Shown: positions 62,430-64,000 of the stretch, one piece after another
How positions within the stretch are numbered: position 1 is the stretch's first letter
How the letters are laid out: every line of letters starts with the position of its first letter
Assembly: GCF_014762705.1 (NCBI RefSeq)
Contig: NZ_JABURL010000011.1
Coordinates: forward strand, 1 to 64,000
DNA length: 64,000 nt
Direction of reading: 5' to 3'
Origin: Cyclobacterium sp.
GTDB taxonomy: Bacteria; Bacteroidota; Bacteroidia; Cytophagales; Cyclobacteriaceae
Made by a program: the position numbers and the translations under genes
The notes under the pieces: model-generated
The model's database searches: none
What the model saw: the letters and a program-made list of their open reading frames with translations, nothing else
What the model was told of the DNA's origin: nothing

Positions 62430-64000
62430 TCGCTACCAATACATCCCCTTCTTCAGCCATGATCTCTTTTTCCAACTGAACAAGTTTATTCTCATGAGGA
62501 AGATTTGATTCAGGAGTCGCGGATAAAGGCACAGTTTGCTGAATAAAATCTTCCCTGGCTCCCGGCTTACTGTAATCATAAGGCCATCTGTAAACAGCAG
62601 GAATTTCGCCAGGCCAGTTTCCATGGCCGGGATGAAGGGGTGTTGTCCATTCCAGGGTATTGGATTGCCATGGATTGAGCGAAGCCTTCCTTCCCTTGTA
62701 CATGCTGTAGAAGAAGTTAAATATAAAGATGAACTGTGCCACAAAGGTAACAATGGCTGCCACGGACACGAACATATTCAAATCGGTATACATGTCCGAA
62801 AAGGAGAAGTTGGTCCAGCTGTAATACCTTCTTGGGAAGCCGGCAATACCAATGTAATGCATGGGGAAAAACACCATGTACACACCGACGAAAGTGAGCC
62901 AGAAATGAACGTGACCCAACTTTTCATCCATCATTCTACCAAACATTTTCGGGAACCAGTGGTATACACCTGCCATCATTCCAAAAAAGGAGGCTGAACC
63001 CATTACCAGGTGAAAGTGGGCCACAACGAAGTAAGTATCGTGAAGCTGTATATCTATGGCTGAATTACCCAGGAAAATCCCGGTCAATCCACCGGATATA
63101 AAGAATGAAACCAAACCTATGGAAAACAACATCCCCGGTGTAAATCTCAGGTTACCCCTCCACAACGTGGTCAGGTAGTTGAATACTTTTACTGCAGAAG
63201 GAACAGCAATGATCAAAGTCAGGAACATGAATATGGAACCCAGAAATGGATTCAACCCTGACACAAACATGTGGTGAGCCCATACCACAAAAGACAATAT
63301 GGTAATGCCCAGCATGGAAATGATCATGGCCTTATAACCAAATATTGGTTTCCTTGAATTGGTAGCTATAATCTCAGAAGTAATACCTAATGCCGGCAGA
63401 AGTACAATGTATACCTCAGGATGCCCTAAAAACCAAAACAAATGCTGGTACAAGACTGCACTTCCTCCGGTGTTTGGCAGTGCCTCACCCCCTATGTAAA
63501 TATCAGACAAGTAAAAACTGGTACCAAAACTTCTGTCAAATACAAGCAGCAAGGCAGCAGAAAATAAAACAGGAAAAGACAACAATCCAATCACAGCAGT
63601 AAGGAAGAATGCCCAAATGGTCAGGGGTAATCTGGAAAACGACATGCCTCTGGTCCGTAAATTAATTACAGTAGTGATGTAATTGATCCCTCCCATTAAG
63701 GAAGAGGCGATAAAAAAGGTCATTGCAATCAGCCAAAGGGTCATTCCCAATCCGGATCCGGGTATGGCTTGCTCCAGGGCGGAAAGTGGCGGATAAACCA
63801 CCCAGCCTCCAGCTGCGGGACCTTTTTCCAGAAAAAGAGAAGCAAACATGATAACGCCGGAAATAAAGAAAAACCAGTAAGAAAGCATGTTCATAAAACC
63901 GGAAGCCATATCCCTTGCTCCAATCTGAAGTGGTATCAGAAAATTAGAGAAAGTACCACTCAGACCTGCTGTCAATACAAAGAAAACCATGATGGTACCG
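62410..64000 (-). CDS. ctaD: Cytochrome c oxidase subunit I, partial (5' end beyond window)
   Basis: The catalytic subunit of the aa3-type oxidase is seen here from about its fourth conserved block. The frame is open to the right edge (63999 in phase), and the visible first residues GTIMVFFVLTAGLSGTF are internal, so the N-terminus is missing. Key sites are present: FLGHPEVYIVLLPALG (CuB His and the cross-linked Tyr), WAHHMFVSGL (CuB His pair) and YFVVAHFHLVMG (heme a3 and a His). The C-terminal ~100 residues are hydrophilic. At least 529 of probably ~600-620 residues are here. Confidence 0.95.
   Translation of the reverse strand, partial: GTIMVFFVLTAGLSGTFSNFLIPLQIGARDMASGFMNMLSYWFFFISGVIMFASLFLEKGPAAGGWVVYPPLSALEQAIPGSGLGMTLWLIAMTFFIASSLMGGINYITTVINLRTRGMSFSRLPLTIWAFFLTAVIGLLSFPVLFSAALLLVFDRSFGTSFYLSDIYIGGEALPNTGGSAVLYQHLFWFLGHPEVYIVLLPALGITSEIIATNSRKPIFGYKAMIISMLGITILSFVVWAHHMFVSGLNPFLGSIFMFLTLIIAVPSAVKVFNYLTTLWRGNLRFTPGMLFSIGLVSFFISGGLTGIFLGNSAIDIQLHDTYFVVAHFHLVMGSASFFGMMAGVYHWFPKMFGRMMDEKLGHVHFWLTFVGVYMVFFPMHYIGIAGFPRRYYSWTNFSFSDMYTDLNMFVSVAAIVTFVAQFIFIFNFFYSMYKGRKASLNPWQSNTLEWTTPLHPGHGNWPGEIPAVYRWPYDYSKPGAREDFIQQTVPLSATPESNLPHENKLVQLEKEIMAEEGDVLVANESKES

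Overview
The window looks like chromosomal DNA from a Bacteroidota bacterium of the Cytophagales type, close to Cyclobacteriaceae such as Algoriphagus, Echinicola or Cyclobacterium. The evidence is a gldB gliding gene, the long form of IspG, tandem cytochrome oxidase subunit III genes beside DUF420 and SCO genes, ECF sigma factors with -7 elements of the TAnnTTTG kind, and few clear Shine-Dalgarno sites. No tRNA, rRNA, CRISPR array, insertion sequence or phage gene was seen. Most genes lie on the minus strand. The first ~310 bases are very AT-rich, and the last gene (ctaD) runs off the right edge.

Layout: (1) 0.4-2 kb, a 2H phosphoesterase-like protein and a double universal stress protein. 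(2) 2-17.6 kb, a Wzx/Wzy-type exopolysaccharide cluster. In transcription order it holds an outer-membrane export protein, a chain-length regulator, flippase, GT2, polymerase, GT4, acetyltransferase-like protein, methyltransferase and two GT4 enzymes. A divergent methyltransferase, a polyprenyl-phosphate sugar transferase and a zinc-ribbon methyltransferase follow. (3) 18-24 kb, a triple-FAS1 lipoprotein, gldB, and an nth-asnB-GT4 run. (4) 24.4-29.4 kb, an ECF sigma factor with a small anti-sigma-like partner, then a 1316-residue membrane protein with a degenerate NTPase-like tail.

(5) 29.6-35.6 kb, a small L-rhamnose salvage locus: rhamnose mutarotase, GH106-type lipoprotein, GntR-type regulator, an NCS1-like transporter and a translationally coupled 62-residue membrane protein. 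The transporter family is unusual for a sugar locus. (6) 36-44.8 kb, the most striking region: an ECF sigma factor, a membrane-spanning TPR protein with an anti-sigma-like N-terminus, a 900-residue subtilase, a lipoprotein subtilase and a TPR-CHAT protease with a signal peptide and a C-terminal membrane anchor. I infer a protease cascade that may control the sigma factor. In logic, not sequence, it resembles the TPR-CHAT/sigma-factor branch of type III-E CRISPR systems, but there is no CRISPR here.

(7) 44.9-57 kb, housekeeping and envelope genes: a SlyD-like isomerase, ABC ATPase, YjbR, DUF6728-like protein, ispG, an SDR enzyme, a large SprA-like beta-barrel protein and a 1236-residue histidine kinase. 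(8) 57.1-64 kb, an aa3-type cytochrome c oxidase and heme A operon: ctaD, ctaA, ctaB, two subunit III genes, subunit IV, SCO, DUF420 and a small CxxC protein.

Starts were checked against the bases. Several longest reading frames begin with TTG or GTG, and I moved these to the ATG that best fits a signal peptide, conserved N-terminus or neighbouring stop.
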